A stretch of 64,000 nucleotides of DNA from Cytobacillus firmus. GTDB lineage: Bacteria; Bacillota; Bacilli; Bacillales; Cytobacillaceae. Shown here piece after piece: positions 52,961 to 62,089 of the stretch. Made by a program: the position numbers and the translations under genes. The stretch is taken from contig NZ_CP086235.1 in the NCBI RefSeq assembly GCF_023612095.1, forward strand, positions 2,677,501 to 2,741,500, read 5' to 3'. The notes under the pieces are model-generated. The model had not been told where the DNA came from and did not search any database. It saw nothing but the letters and a program-made list of their open reading frames with translations. Positions within the stretch are counted from its first letter, which is position 1. Each line of letters begins with the position of its first letter.

Positions 52961-54001
52961 TTACACCTCCAAGATTCGTGCTTGTGCCAGCTCTGAGGCA
53001 ACATCTAGAATCATATCCTCCTGGCCGCCCACCACTTTTCGTTTTCCTAACTCTATTAAAATATCTCTGGGATCCAACCCAAAACGCTTCCCTGCCCGTT
53101 CTGCGTGCAGCAGAAAACTTGAATATACTCCTGCATAGCCTAATACCAGGCTGCACTTATTAATTTCCTGCGGTTTCGGAACTAACGGACCTACCGTGTT
53201 TTCTGCAATATCCATCATTTTATAGAGATCAATACCGGCATTTATACCCATCCTGTCTAAAACCGCCAGCAATACCTCAGTTTGTGTATTTCCTGCGCCT
53301 GCTCCCAGACAGCGGACACTTCCATCGATCCTGGTAGCCCCTTCTTCAATGGCCGCTAATGTATTTGCAACAGCAACAGATAAATTATTATGGCCATGAA
53401 ACCCTACTTCAATATTCAAGGAGTCGCGAAGTGCAGCAATTCTTTCACGAACTTGATGCGGCAAAAGGGCTCCTGCCGAATCGGTTACATATACAGCTTG
53501 TGCTCCATAGCTTTCCATTAACTTTGCCTGTTCAACTAATTTCTCAACTGGTGCCATATGGGCCATCATCAGAAAGCCTAATGTTTCCATTCCCAATTCT
53601 CGTGCGGCGCTAATATGCTGTGCAGATACATCAGCTTCCGTTACATGAGTGGCCACTCTAACTAATTCTGCTCCTATAGAATGAGCTTGCTTTAATTCTT
53701 GACAGGTTCCAATCCCTGGAATTAGCAGCACAGCAATTTTCGCCTGTTTGCATTCATCAACTGCAGCCTCAATGAGTTTCATTTCATTGACACGTGACCT
53801 TCCGTACTGAAGGGTAGAACCACCTAATCCGTCTCCATGACTGACTTCGATATAGTGCATCCCGGCATCGTCCAATTCTTTGACAACTCGACGGACTTGT
53901 TCTTCATTATATTGATGTGCAACGACATGGCTTCCATCCCGCAAACACACTTCTGTTATTTTAATAGGCTTGTCACTTTTTCGAATCAACTGTGTCACCA
54001 T
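52961..54001 (-). CDS. dmpG: 4-hydroxy-2-oxovalerate aldolase
   Basis: 346 residues. A TIM-barrel aldolase of the DmpG/MhpE type: KITEVCLRDGSHVVAHQYNEEQV at residues 13-35 (catalytic Arg-Asp) and the metal pair in EVGFHGHNNLSVAVANT. The C-terminal helical part (YKMMDIAENTVGPLVPKPQEI) is the communication domain that channels acetaldehyde to the dehydrogenase. It cleaves 4-hydroxy-2-oxovalerate into pyruvate and acetaldehyde. Its gene follows the acetaldehyde dehydrogenase gene by 9 bases, as usual for this enzyme pair. Confidence 0.94.
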   Translation of the reverse strand: MVTQLIRKSDKPIKITEVCLRDGSHVVAHQYNEEQVRRVVKELDDAGMHYIEVSHGDGLGGSTLQYGRSRVNEMKLIEAAVDECKQAKIAVLLIPGIGTCQELKQAHSIGAELVRVATHVTEADVSAQHISAARELGMETLGFLMMAHMAPVEKLVEQAKLMESYGAQAVYVTDSAGALLPHQVRERIAALRDSLNIEVGFHGHNNLSVAVANTLAAIEEGATRIDGSVRCLGAGAGNTQTEVLLAVLDRMGINAGIDLYKMMDIAENTVGPLVPKPQEINKCSLVLGYAGVYSSFLLHAERAGKRFGLDPRDILIELGKRKVVGGQEDMILDVASELAQARILEV

Positions 54002-54010
54002 GCCTTTCTA

Positions 54011-54904
54011 TCAACCACTTATTACATTCTGAACCAGTAAATTTTTGGCGAAGTTTTCTGCCACACGAGTTGCGGAAGCTGTCATAATGTCGAGATTGCC
54101 TGCGTAAATAGGAAAATAATCACCAGCACCCTCTACTTCTATAAATACGGTCACACGACTTTCATCAAATAACGGCTTTTGCTTCAAACGATATCCAGGT
54201 ACATATTCCTTAACCGTCTCGACCATTTCATATATCGATTTAAGGATTGCATCCTGATCCATATTTTTAACTTCACAGTAAATGGTATCTCGCATCAGGA
54301 TAGGCGGTTCCGCTGGATTTAGAATAATGATGGCTTTTCCTTCATCAGCCCCTCCAACTTCCTCAATCCCTCTTTTGGTAGTGATCGTAAATTCATCGAT
54401 ATTTGCCCGCGTCCCCGGTCCCGCACTTTTGCTTGAAATAGTTGCAACGATTTCAGCATAAGCTACATCAGCAACACAATTTATTGCATGAACAATAGGA
54501 ATGGTTGCTTGTCCTCCGCAAGTTATCAGGTTTACATTTAATGCTTCATTATGAATAGGTGCTTCTACAGCAGGACTGACAAATGGACCTTTTGCAGCGG
54601 GAGTCAAATCAATTGCCAGTTTCCCTAATTCTTCTAATACTTCCGCATGTCTAATATGTGCTTTCGCTGACGTTGCATCAAAAACGATATCAGCCAAATC
54701 CGGATTTTCTTTTAAGGCTTGAATACCATTTGAAAAAATTGGATAACCCAAATCTTTTGCACGTTTTAACCCTTCAGACTCTGGATCAATCCCGATCATT
54801 GCTGTGAGTTCAATAACGTCACTTCTTTCCAGCTTATACATAAGATCGGTGCCTATATTGCCAGAACCGATGATTGCTGCTTTGATTTTAGCCAAAATAT
54901 TCAC
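54011..54904 (-). CDS. dmpF: Acetaldehyde dehydrogenase (acylating)
   Basis: 297 residues. The NAD site [18 protein letters not shown] is at residues 8-25, and the catalytic Cys is in [17 protein letters not shown], with [21 protein letters not shown] following. It turns acetaldehyde and CoA into acetyl-CoA in a channelling complex with the DmpG-type aldolase encoded next. Length and motifs are standard for the DmpF/MhpF group. Confidence 0.94.
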   Translation of the reverse strand: MNILAKIKAAIIGSGNIGTDLMYKLERSDVIELTAMIGIDPESEGLKRAKDLGYPIFSNGIQALKENPDLADIVFDATSAKAHIRHAEVLEELGKLAIDLTPAAKGPFVSPAVEAPIHNEALNVNLITCGGQATIPIVHAINCVADVAYAEIVATISSKSAGPGTRANIDEFTITTKRGIEEVGGADEGKAIIILNPAEPPILMRDTIYCEVKNMDQDAILKSIYEMVETVKEYVPGYRLKQKPLFDESRVTVFIEVEGAGDYFPIYAGNLDIMTASATRVAENFAKNLLVQNVISG

Positions 54905-54910
54905 CCCTCA

Positions 54911-55690
54911 TTATTCAAATGTGACTGAAACAGTACCCAAGCGTCCGAAATGGGCGGACACAGTATCACCTGCTTCTGCTGTTATCGCTCCGCTTAGAGC
55001 TCCTGGAAGAATGAGTTCCCCGGCTTTTAAGGTAATGTCAAATTCATGGAGCTTATTCGCAAGCCATGCAATAGCCTGAGCTGGGTGGCCAAGTGCTGCA
55101 GCACCTGATCCAGTAGAGATCAACTCGCCATTTTTATACAAGCTCATCCCGATGCTGCGCAAATCCATTCCGTCTATTTCGGTTAATTGCTTCCCGACTA
55201 CAACTTTTGCCGAGGAGCCATTATCTGCAACTGTATCAATCAGCTGAATTTTCCAATCGGCTATCCTGCTATCAATAATCTCAAGAGTTGGAGTTATGTA
55301 CTTTGTAGCCATCATTACATCCAGCCAGGTTACATTTGGCCCCTTCAGATCTTCACCAAGGATAAATCCGATTTCAGCCTCCACTTTGGGACTAAGCAGA
55401 TCATTCATCTTAACCTTTCCATCACTCATTACCTTCATATCATCAAGCAAATGTCCGTAATCAGGCTCATCTACACCAAGCATTTGCTGCATAGCCACAC
55501 TTGTCAGTCCAACCTTTTTGCCAATGATCCTGCGGCCTGAGCTAATTTTCTGTTTTATCACTTCCAGTTGGATATGGTATGCATCCCTTGCATTCAGGTT
55601 TGAATATTTCTGAGTAAGCGGAGTCATTGCCTGTTTCGTTAATTCAGCTTCCAGTAAATCTTCTACAATTTCATTTATTAGCAGATTCAT
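54911..55690 (-). CDS. 2-keto-4-pentenoate hydratase / 4-oxalocrotonate decarboxylase family (second paralogue)
   Basis: 259 residues, same family as the protein at 52161: GKKVGLTSVAMQQMLGVDEPDYGHLLDDM, KVEAEIGFILGEDLKGPNV, LEIIDSRIADWKIQLIDTVADNGSSAKVV and LSGAITAEAGDTVSAHF. It shares with DmpE/DmpH enzymes the Glu metal ligands. Together with its paralogue it supplies decarboxylase and hydratase. An internal hairpin lies in the 61-base gap upstream. Confidence 0.9.
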   Translation of the reverse strand: MNLLINEIVEDLLEAELTKQAMTPLTQKYSNLNARDAYHIQLEVIKQKISSGRRIIGKKVGLTSVAMQQMLGVDEPDYGHLLDDMKVMSDGKVKMNDLLSPKVEAEIGFILGEDLKGPNVTWLDVMMATKYITPTLEIIDSRIADWKIQLIDTVADNGSSAKVVVGKQLTEIDGMDLRSIGMSLYKNGELISTGSGAAALGHPAQAIAWLANKLHEFDITLKAGELILPGALSGAITAEAGDTVSAHFGRLGTVSVTFE

Positions 55691-55724
55691 ATACTCACTC
55701 TCTCTTATAATCGTTAATTAAGGA

Positions 55725-55756
55725 AAAGAAGAGTGCGGGTTAAGCACTCTTTTATA
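55725..55756 (-). terminator. Hairpin between the aldehyde dehydrogenase and the lower-pathway genes
   Basis: On the - strand, AAGAGTGC-TTAACCC-GCACTCTT followed by CTTTTCC, starting at the dehydrogenase stop codon. It may attenuate transcription into the lower pathway genes. Confidence 0.6.
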
Positions 55757-57212
55757 GTTTCATGGTGATGGTTTTCGCTTCCGTATAAAATTCGAAACTA
55801 TGGCGGCCTCCCTCACGGCCAATTCCACTTGCCTTTGAACCTCCAAAAGGTGTTCTTAGATCTCTGTAATACCAGCAATTAATCCAAAATAACCCTGAAT
55901 TAATGCTTGATGCTACCCGATGGGCACGGCGGAGGTCGTTTGTCCAAACAACACCTGCAAGACCATAGATAGAATCATTTGCAATTTGGACAGCTTCTTC
56001 TTCTGTTTTAAATGGAATGACAGATAAAACCGGACCAAATATTTCTTCCTGAGCTACCTTCATTTTATTATCCACATCATAAAGGACAGTTGGCTCATAA
56101 AAATTGCCTTCAACGAGCGAGGTAATTTTCTTACCGCCGATGGCAAGCTTAGCACCTTCGGCTATTCCCGCTTGAACATACTCATCCACTGTTTCAAGAT
56201 GTCCTTTTGAAACCAATGCCCCCATGTCCGTATCCTCACGAAGCGGGTCCCCCACCTTGATTTTTTTAACGGCTTGGACAAACTTGTCGAGGAAAAGATC
56301 ATAAATGCTTTCTTGTAAAAGCAAACGGGATCCTGCTAAACAAATTTCACCCTGGTTTCTAAAAATAGCATCAATTGAACCTTCAATGGCTTCATCCAGG
56401 TTTGCATCTTCAAACACAATATTTGCAGACTTGCCTCCAAGCTCCAGCGAAACTGGGATTAATTGCGAGGCAGCATTTTTCATGACCGTTCTGCCGGTTG
56501 TGCTATCACCTACAAACGAAATGCGCCGTACAGATGGATGTTTGGTCATTGCTGTACCGGCTGTCCCTCCTGGACCTGTAATTATATTAAGCACACCTGG
56601 AGGAAGCCCGGCATCATTGGCAATTTCTCCGAGCATTACTGCACTTAATGGTGTATAGGAAGCAGGTTTCACAACGACTGTATTTCCTGCTGCCATTGCT
56701 GCAGATGCCTTCCATGTCATTTGCATAAAAGGCAGGTTCCAGGGAATAATTAAACTTGTTACACCGGCTGGGGCGTATTTGGAGTAAGACATATATTTTG
56801 TCTGATCATAATGTTCATGGTGAATGTAGTTTGCCATTTCGGCAAAGAACTTTAAGTTTGCTGCCGCTCTCGGAATATCAAACCCCCGGCTCTCCTTGAT
56901 CGGTTTTCCCACATCCAGTGTTTCAACACGAGCTATTTCGTCAGCTCGATCCATTATAAGGTCAGACATCCTGCATAAGATCTCAGATCTTTCAGCAACC
57001 GGCATTTTACTCCAGGTTCCGCTATCAAAAGTACGCTGAGCTGCTTCAATTGCGTGATTGACATCTTCCTCATTTGCCTTGGCAACAGATGCAAGTTTTT
57101 GGTTCGTGGCAGGATCAAGGGTGTCAAAGCTCTCTCCTGAAACTGAGTCACGGTATTCTCCATTAATAAAGAGTTTTGCGTCCTTAATAACCTTCTGCTG
57201 TAATTGCGTCAT
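55752..57212 (-). CDS. Aldehyde dehydrogenase, probable 2-aminomuconate semialdehyde dehydrogenase
   Basis: 486 residues of the NAD-dependent ALDH superfamily: IIPWNLPFMQMTWK (cofactor), SLELGGKSANIVF (catalytic Glu), NQGEICLAGSRLL (catalytic Cys) and the C-terminal PFGGSKASGIGREGG. Its position between the dioxygenase/ACMSD/deaminase genes and the lower pathway points to oxidation of 2-aminomuconate 6-semialdehyde to 2-aminomuconate. The close relative 2-hydroxymuconic semialdehyde dehydrogenase has similar motifs, so the exact substrate is inferred. Confidence 0.9.
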   Translation of the reverse strand: MTQLQQKVIKDAKLFINGEYRDSVSGESFDTLDPATNQKLASVAKANEEDVNHAIEAAQRTFDSGTWSKMPVAERSEILCRMSDLIMDRADEIARVETLDVGKPIKESRGFDIPRAAANLKFFAEMANYIHHEHYDQTKYMSYSKYAPAGVTSLIIPWNLPFMQMTWKASAAMAAGNTVVVKPASYTPLSAVMLGEIANDAGLPPGVLNIITGPGGTAGTAMTKHPSVRRISFVGDSTTGRTVMKNAASQLIPVSLELGGKSANIVFEDANLDEAIEGSIDAIFRNQGEICLAGSRLLLQESIYDLFLDKFVQAVKKIKVGDPLREDTDMGALVSKGHLETVDEYVQAGIAEGAKLAIGGKKITSLVEGNFYEPTVLYDVDNKMKVAQEEIFGPVLSVIPFKTEEEAVQIANDSIYGLAGVVWTNDLRRAHRVASSINSGLFWINCWYYRDLRTPFGGSKASGIGREGGRHSFEFYTEAKTITMKL

Positions 57213-57213
57213 T

Positions 57214-57687
57214 TCATATCGCCTCCTGCCCCTCTATTTCAAGCACCATCTCAACTTCCACGGCATTATTGTTTGGCAGTTGAGCCATACCGACAGCTGA
57301 CCTTCCGTGCTGGCCTTTTTCTCCAAAAATTTGAACAAGTAAATCTGAAGCGCCATTCATGACCTTGGGCTGATCGGTAAAATCATCAGCACTATTCACA
57401 AAGCCAAGAATTTTTACGATTCTTTTTACTTTGTTAAGGTCGCCAACCTCTTGTTTTACAACAGCCAATAGGTTTAACATACATTGTCTGGCCGCTTCAT
57501 ACCCAACCTCTATCGGGAGATCTTCTCCTAACCGCCCCCGGTATTCATCTGTCCCTTGCCCAGACGTAAATAGAAGGTTTCCTGTTCGGACACAGCTGAC
57601 ATAGTTTCCTGCGGATGAACGGACTGGCGGCAGCTTGATCGCTAGCTCCTCTAATTTTTGTTCAGGACTTACCGTTCCATTAACCAT
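57214..57687 (-). CDS. RidA family protein, probable 2-aminomuconate deaminase
   Basis: 157 residues with the RidA/YjgF fold. Recognisable pieces: NLLFTSGQGTDEYRGRLGEDLPIEVGYEAARQCMLNLLAVV and FGEKGQHGRSAVGMAQLPNNNAVEVEMVLEI (Arg substrate ligand). In 3-hydroxyanthranilate pathways a RidA-type enzyme deaminates 2-aminomuconate to 4-oxalocrotonate. The start is the ATG five codons in from KVGS of the upstream gene; GGGAG is 9 bases before it. Confidence 0.87.
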   Translation of the reverse strand: MVNGTVSPEQKLEELAIKLPPVRSSAGNYVSCVRTGNLLFTSGQGTDEYRGRLGEDLPIEVGYEAARQCMLNLLAVVKQEVGDLNKVKRIVKILGFVNSADDFTDQPKVMNGASDLLVQIFGEKGQHGRSAVGMAQLPNNNAVEVEMVLEIEGQEAI

Positions 57688-57691
57688 ATTT

Positions 57692-58702
57692 TCAACTCCC
57701 AACCTTAGCAGGCACATTTAAAAATCGAAGAGCATTTTTTCCCAGCATAGCTTCTGTTTGTTCAGCTGTAAGATCAAGGGTTTCATCTATTACTTTACCA
57801 GGCCGTATTTCCCTTAATAGAAATGGATAATCTGAACCCATAATGATTTGCTCATGCCCAAAATTTTGCAGCAAATAGTTTAAATTAATAGGATCATTTA
57901 CCAAGGAATCAAAATAAAACTTCTTCGCATAATAACTAGGCGGTTTCTCCAGCAGCCTTAAATGAGGCCAAACCTTCCAGCCTTGATCAAGACGCGGCAA
58001 TAAGTATGGTAAAGAACCTCCGCCGTGTGCAAAACAAATTCTTAAACGCGGGAATTTTTCAATCACTCCACCTAAAATTAAACTTGCACCTGCAAGTGCA
58101 GTTTCACTTGGCATTCCAACAGTGTACATCAGATTATGCCTTGGCATTCTCTCTTTCCCCAAGGTTTCCCAAGGGTGTATAAAAAGCGGCACATCCCACT
58201 TCTCAGCCATCTCGAAGAATTCGATTAAAGATGGATCATCCAGATTGTTACCGTTTACATTAGTGCCAATCTCAATACCCCTTAAGCCTAATTCATGGAT
58301 GCATCGATCCATTTCACGAATCGCAGCCTGCACATCCTGTAAAGGGACTGTACCTAAACCGATAAATTTAGAAGGGTTTTGACTTACAGTCTCTGCAATA
58401 AAATCATTCTGTATTCGAGCAAGAATAGATGCCTCTTCAGCAGGCGCCCAGTAAGAAAAGGTTACGGGAATAGGAGAGAGCACTTGAATGTCCACATGTT
58501 CTCTTTCCATGTCATGTATTCTCTTTTCAGGACTCCATACTTGATCTGTCACTTCACGAAACACCTTGCCACCTACCATGATATTTGCACCGCAGGCACA
58601 TGTTCGCTCAAGAGCTGGCCACTTATCTCCCATTAAATTTTTTGTTAATTCAGTGAAATTCTCAGGGATTATATGAGTATGAAAGTCTACTCGCATTTCC
58701 AT
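57692..58702 (-). CDS. 2-amino-3-carboxymuconate-6-semialdehyde decarboxylase (ACMSD)
   Basis: 336 residues of the amidohydrolase superfamily. Zinc ligands: FHTHIIPE (His8, His10), PLFIHPWETLG, CFAHGGGSLPYLL and IIMGSDYPFLL (Asp). The conserved HGGG and the RADQGWKV-like region follow the ACMSD subfamily rather than hydrolases. It removes CO2 from the product of 3-hydroxyanthranilate dioxygenase. Its start overlaps the dioxygenase gene by 16 bases, so the pair is translationally coupled. A start at the next Met (58696) is equally possible. Confidence 0.92.
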   Translation of the reverse strand: MEMRVDFHTHIIPENFTELTKNLMGDKWPALERTCACGANIMVGGKVFREVTDQVWSPEKRIHDMEREHVDIQVLSPIPVTFSYWAPAEEASILARIQNDFIAETVSQNPSKFIGLGTVPLQDVQAAIREMDRCIHELGLRGIEIGTNVNGNNLDDPSLIEFFEMAEKWDVPLFIHPWETLGKERMPRHNLMYTVGMPSETALAGASLILGGVIEKFPRLRICFAHGGGSLPYLLPRLDQGWKVWPHLRLLEKPPSYYAKKFYFDSLVNDPINLNYLLQNFGHEQIIMGSDYPFLLREIRPGKVIDETLDLTAEQTEAMLGKNALRFLNVPAKVGS

Positions 58703-59232
58703 TCACTCGCTTCCAGCGCCATGACATGCCCGCAATGTTCGCACGTTCTAAGGTCCATACTGCTGTTAAATTCAGCAATTGCTTCTTTGACCTGTACTTC
58801 AATATTCGTCAGCTGAATTTTGACTCTGTGGAGCTCATGGTCACATTCATCACAGAACCAAACGAAATCCTCCAACTCTCCTTTTGCACGATTGCGTTCA
58901 ATAACCAATCCAATCGTATCTGCAACACGATGTGGAGAATGCGGAACATTTGCTGGAAGAAGGAACATTTCTCCTTCTTTAACTTCAATAACTTCACGCT
59001 TTCCTTCATCATTAATGACCTCTACATAACAGCTGCCCTTGATTTGATAGAAGACTTCTTCTGATGGATCCACATGGAAATCACGTCTTTTATTTGGGCC
59101 GCCAAGCAGCATCACCATTAATTCAGCATCCTTCCAAATGACCTTATTATTGACTGGCGGCTTTAATTGGTCCTTATTTTCCTCAATAAACTGCATTAGA
59201 TTTATAGGCATAAATTTGCTTTTCACTTTCAT
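58687..59232 (-). CDS. nbaC: 3-hydroxyanthranilate 3,4-dioxygenase
   Basis: 181 residues, a cupin. Ferrous ligands: HVDPSEEVFYQ (His53, Glu59) and PHSPHR (His98). A C-terminal rubredoxin-like iron site is formed by CDEC (127/130) and CEHC (164/167), the hallmark of bacterial 3-HAO. The Arg residues that hold the substrate (RRDFHV, SPHRV) are present. It opens the ring of 3-hydroxyanthranilate to 2-amino-3-carboxymuconate semialdehyde. The start is the ATG with AAGGGAG 9 bases upstream. Confidence 0.95.
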   Translation of the reverse strand: MKVKSKFMPINLMQFIEENKDQLKPPVNNKVIWKDAELMVMLLGGPNKRRDFHVDPSEEVFYQIKGSCYVEVINDEGKREVIEVKEGEMFLLPANVPHSPHRVADTIGLVIERNRAKGELEDFVWFCDECDHELHRVKIQLTNIEVQVKEAIAEFNSSMDLRTCEHCGHVMALEASEWKCE

Positions 59233-59253
59233 AATCAATTGCTCCCTTCAATT

Positions 59254-59811
59254 TTATTCATTGACCTGCGCATATTCTTTTTTTAATGTTTTTTGCATAT
59301 GAACCACTTCATCAGCAAGATGTGAAATTCTTTGCAGAACGTCTGGATCGCTGAGTTCATTCTTTTCATTAAAATGATCTCTATTTGCGTAAACGTAGCT
59401 TGGTGCAACAAAAGCACGGAAGAAACCTGCTATTGGCTTAAGCTGATTCTCAATAACAAGGTAGTGCTGGTAGGTACCCCCATTTGCAGTAAACCCCATA
59501 ACTTTGTTCCTAAGATCATTGGGATTGATTAAGTCAAAGAGGTTTTTTAAGACGCCCGGAATCGACCCCTGAAAAATTGGAGTACCAATAATGTAAAAGT
59601 CAGCAGAAGAAACCATTTCAATTACCTTCTTTGTATCTTCTGAATAAGTATTAGGATCACGGCCATCACAAAATTGAACATCATAATCCATCATGTCTAA
59701 ATATTCAACTTCGATATCCGGATATTTCAGCTCCACTTCTTCTAGAACTTTTTTTACGACAATCCCTGTTTTGGCACCTATGATTGTGCCGGATATACCC
59801 AACAATTTCAT
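59254..59811 (-). CDS. NAD(P)H-dependent flavin reductase of the anthranilate hydroxylase
   Basis: 185 residues, flavodoxin-like NADPH-dependent FMN reductase family: LLGISGTIIGAKTG at residues 3-16 (phosphate loop), ADFYIIGTPIFQGSIPGVLKNLFDLI and MGFTANGG. It should supply reduced flavin to the HpaB-type monooxygenase, matching the FAD reductase component described in the Geobacillus thermodenitrificans system. It lies between the FAD synthetase and dioxygenase genes in a tight run. Confidence 0.9.
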   Translation of the reverse strand: MKLLGISGTIIGAKTGIVVKKVLEEVELKYPDIEVEYLDMMDYDVQFCDGRDPNTYSEDTKKVIEMVSSADFYIIGTPIFQGSIPGVLKNLFDLINPNDLRNKVMGFTANGGTYQHYLVIENQLKPIAGFFRAFVAPSYVYANRDHFNEKNELSDPDVLQRISHLADEVVHMQKTLKKEYAQVNE

Positions 59812-59826
59812 TTTTTGTTCCCCTTT

Positions 59827-60363
59827 CTATTCTCCCGCTGGCCAGCCGAGAAGAGAGTGGGAACTCTGGACCTCACCTCTTGACAGCAATTGCCGAATCC
59901 TTGTAGATGAGATGCGATTCCCGCTTGAACAGCAGACTGGTTCTATGACCCGTACAGTAAAATACTTTTGTAATAGATGAATATCTCCGTCACGATTCCT
60001 TCCAAAACGGAAATCTTCCCCGACGATAATTTCAAGCGGGTTTAATTTTGATAAGGTTTCTATAAATTCCTCAGCACTTGCTTGAGCATACACATGATCA
60101 AAACGAGCAATTACCACTTGATCAACACCTAGCACTTCTAATTTCGGTAATTTTTCTTGGATCGAACTCAGCATGTATGCTCCTTGAAAATAAACACGCG
60201 GCGGCGGGTCAAAGGTATAGACAAGGCTGGGTGCATTTAAAAATTTTCCTCTTTTAACAGCTTGCTTTATTACCTCCTGGTGGCCACGATGCACGCCGTC
60301 AAAGGCACCCACAGCAATGACAGAACAAGGCAATGCTAGAGAAGAATAGATATGTGTTTCCAC
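59827..60363 (-). CDS. FAD synthetase (FMN adenylyltransferase domain only)
   Basis: 178 residues covering just the nucleotidyltransferase half of RibF: AVGAFDGVHRGHQEVI (residues 16-31), FDPPPRVYF, IVGEDFRFGRNRDG and ISSTRIRQLLSRG. The C-terminal riboflavin kinase domain (PTAN motif, about 130 residues) is absent, and the ORF ends cleanly. It makes FAD from FMN and ATP. Its place between the flavin reductase and hydroxylase genes indicates a dedicated FAD supply for the monooxygenase. Confidence 0.9.
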   Translation of the reverse strand: METHIYSSLALPCSVIAVGAFDGVHRGHQEVIKQAVKRGKFLNAPSLVYTFDPPPRVYFQGAYMLSSIQEKLPKLEVLGVDQVVIARFDHVYAQASAEEFIETLSKLNPLEIIVGEDFRFGRNRDGDIHLLQKYFTVRVIEPVCCSSGNRISSTRIRQLLSRGEVQSSHSLLGWPAGE

Positions 60364-60390
60364 TTGGCCCCCCCTCCCTATCTTTTCGAA

Positions 60391-61866
60391 CTAGTTAGCT
60401 GCAACTTCTTTATCCAGCGTACATACCTTTAATGCTTCATCCACCATATCGTGAGTATGGAGGCGTTTATAATTATTAAAAAAGATTCCTCTTTTGCGAA
60501 TTGGATCTCCAGTATAATATCTTTCATACTGCAGCAGCCTTTGGCCAAAAGCCTCACCGCATAAATCCCATGCAAGTTTGAAAATGCTCACTCTTTCAAG
60601 GGAAGAAACACCTGCTCTGCCAACATAGTAATTCTCAATATCTTCTCTCAATGCACTTTCAAAGTCGGCTCCAGTAGGGGACATGAGCAGCCCGCCTGCT
60701 CCAACTATTTGCATCACTTCGATTGCCCTTGGGTACATTTTCGGCAGTAAACCCCTTATCGTTTCCAAAGGTACATAATCAGGCATCGCCTCGCCATTTT
60801 CTGTTATGGAGTAGTTATACTCTGCTACATCCAGCAAAGCTCTAATGGATTCAAGTGATTGAATAATTTCGGCCAGATCATTTTGCACATTTAAATACCC
60901 ATCTACCCCAATTGCATCTGCTAGCTTCATAGCTACTTCTGTAGCAAATTGCAATTTTATCAGTCCTCTTACCCCCGTTTGATGTGCAGGCTGCTGTCCT
61001 GCACCTGTCAGAGGATACAGCTTGTTCGCAGCTTCGATATTGTTATATAAAAACACTCGATCCCATGGAACGACTACGTCATCAAAAACAAGCAGCGCAT
61101 CCATTTCTTCAAACCGGGAAGCAAGCGGATGATCAAAGACGGAACGTGTTCCATCCTGCATGGCTTCTCGGCAAATAATACGAATACCTGGTGTATCAAG
61201 TGGAATAGCAAAAGCTAATGCATATTTTTCATCTCCAGGACTAAATCCAGGGAAGGAATAAATGATGACCTCCTCTGTAATTGGTGCAAGTGTTGCAAGC
61301 ATCTTAGCTCCTCGGACCACTAATCCTTCCGGAGTTTCCTTTACAGCTCCCAGATGAGTATAAGTGTCCTTCTGTTCATGTGAAGATTTGCTTCTATCAT
61401 TCTGAGGATTTATGATTGCGTGTGTCAGAAATAAATCATTATCACGTACATATTTATAATAATTCCGTACATTTTCTGCCCAGGATTTATCATACTTCTC
61501 AAAAAACCAGGCATTATGATAAAACGACGTTAAGACAACATTTAAAAAGTCAGGTGTTCTGCCCATCAATCCGTAGGTAGCTTTGGCAAAAGCTTCAAAA
61601 ATTGCTCTCCTTTTCTTTAAATCTTCAAAGCTTTTCGGCACGAGGAAAGCATTATTCACTCTCTCTCCGGTCTCCTCACAAATATGGGTAATCTTATCCA
61701 TATATTCAGGTTCATGCTGCATATCATATAATTTGGCAATTTCAAGTATTGGCTGTTTAAATACAGGCTCTGTAAATACATCTTCTACTTTTTTACCAGC
61801 CATCCAAACCTCGGGTTTACGCTTTTTAATAGCTTCGATATATTGAGCACCAGTTCTGATTCCCAT
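60391..61866 (-). CDS. Anthranilate 3-monooxygenase (HpaB family, FADH2-dependent)
   Basis: 491 residues of the 4-hydroxyphenylacetate 3-hydroxylase (HpaB) large-component family: [62 protein letters not shown] and [28 protein letters not shown]. It uses reduced FAD and O2 to hydroxylate an aromatic ring. Its place with flavin reductase, FAD synthetase and 3-hydroxyanthranilate dioxygenase genes points to anthranilate to 3-hydroxyanthranilate, as shown for the homologous system in G. thermodenitrificans. First gene of the catabolic run; its promoter is in the 223-base gap before the divergent Crp-type gene. Confidence 0.9.
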   Translation of the reverse strand: MGIRTGAQYIEAIKKRKPEVWMAGKKVEDVFTEPVFKQPILEIAKLYDMQHEPEYMDKITHICEETGERVNNAFLVPKSFEDLKKRRAIFEAFAKATYGLMGRTPDFLNVVLTSFYHNAWFFEKYDKSWAENVRNYYKYVRDNDLFLTHAIINPQNDRSKSSHEQKDTYTHLGAVKETPEGLVVRGAKMLATLAPITEEVIIYSFPGFSPGDEKYALAFAIPLDTPGIRIICREAMQDGTRSVFDHPLASRFEEMDALLVFDDVVVPWDRVFLYNNIEAANKLYPLTGAGQQPAHQTGVRGLIKLQFATEVAMKLADAIGVDGYLNVQNDLAEIIQSLESIRALLDVAEYNYSITENGEAMPDYVPLETIRGLLPKMYPRAIEVMQIVGAGGLLMSPTGADFESALREDIENYYVGRAGVSSLERVSIFKLAWDLCGEAFGQRLLQYERYYTGDPIRKRGIFFNNYKRLHTHDMVDEALKVCTLDKEVAAN

Positions 61867-61959
61867 ATCTTACCTCCAACTTTTTGTTATTTTCAGTTTG
61901 AATTGTAATATTAAATTTTTTAAGTAACTGTAGTCTATTTAACATAAAATTAATTTAAA

Positions 61960-61972
61960 ATTTCTAAACAAT
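61960..61972 (-). promoter_or_regulatory. Shared 13-bp motif upstream of the hydroxylase gene
   Basis: ATTTCTAAACAAT on the + strand lies 94 bases before the hydroxylase start. The same 13 bases occur in the same orientation 101 bases before the second Crp-type gene (63434-63446). Two TAGTCTA direct repeats (61931-61937, 61978-61984) surround it. Confidence 0.45.
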
Positions 61973-62089
61973 TAAAATAGTCTAAAATCCCATAGTTTTT
62001 TTCTACAATTTCCCCTATGATAATAGTAATTTCTGAGACAAAAATTTTCGCTGATGATTACACACACATTTTCATTAGGAGGGAATAAC

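Noticed and set aside
52959..53156. N-terminal extension of the hydratase at 52161
   Set aside because: It overlaps the aldolase gene in another frame and has no ribosome binding site; GGAGGTG before 52958 fits the family start.
62054..62089. ATG at 62054 as start of the first Crp-type gene
   Set aside because: No ribosome binding site before it; the TTG at 62090 directly follows AGGAGGG and gives normal family length.
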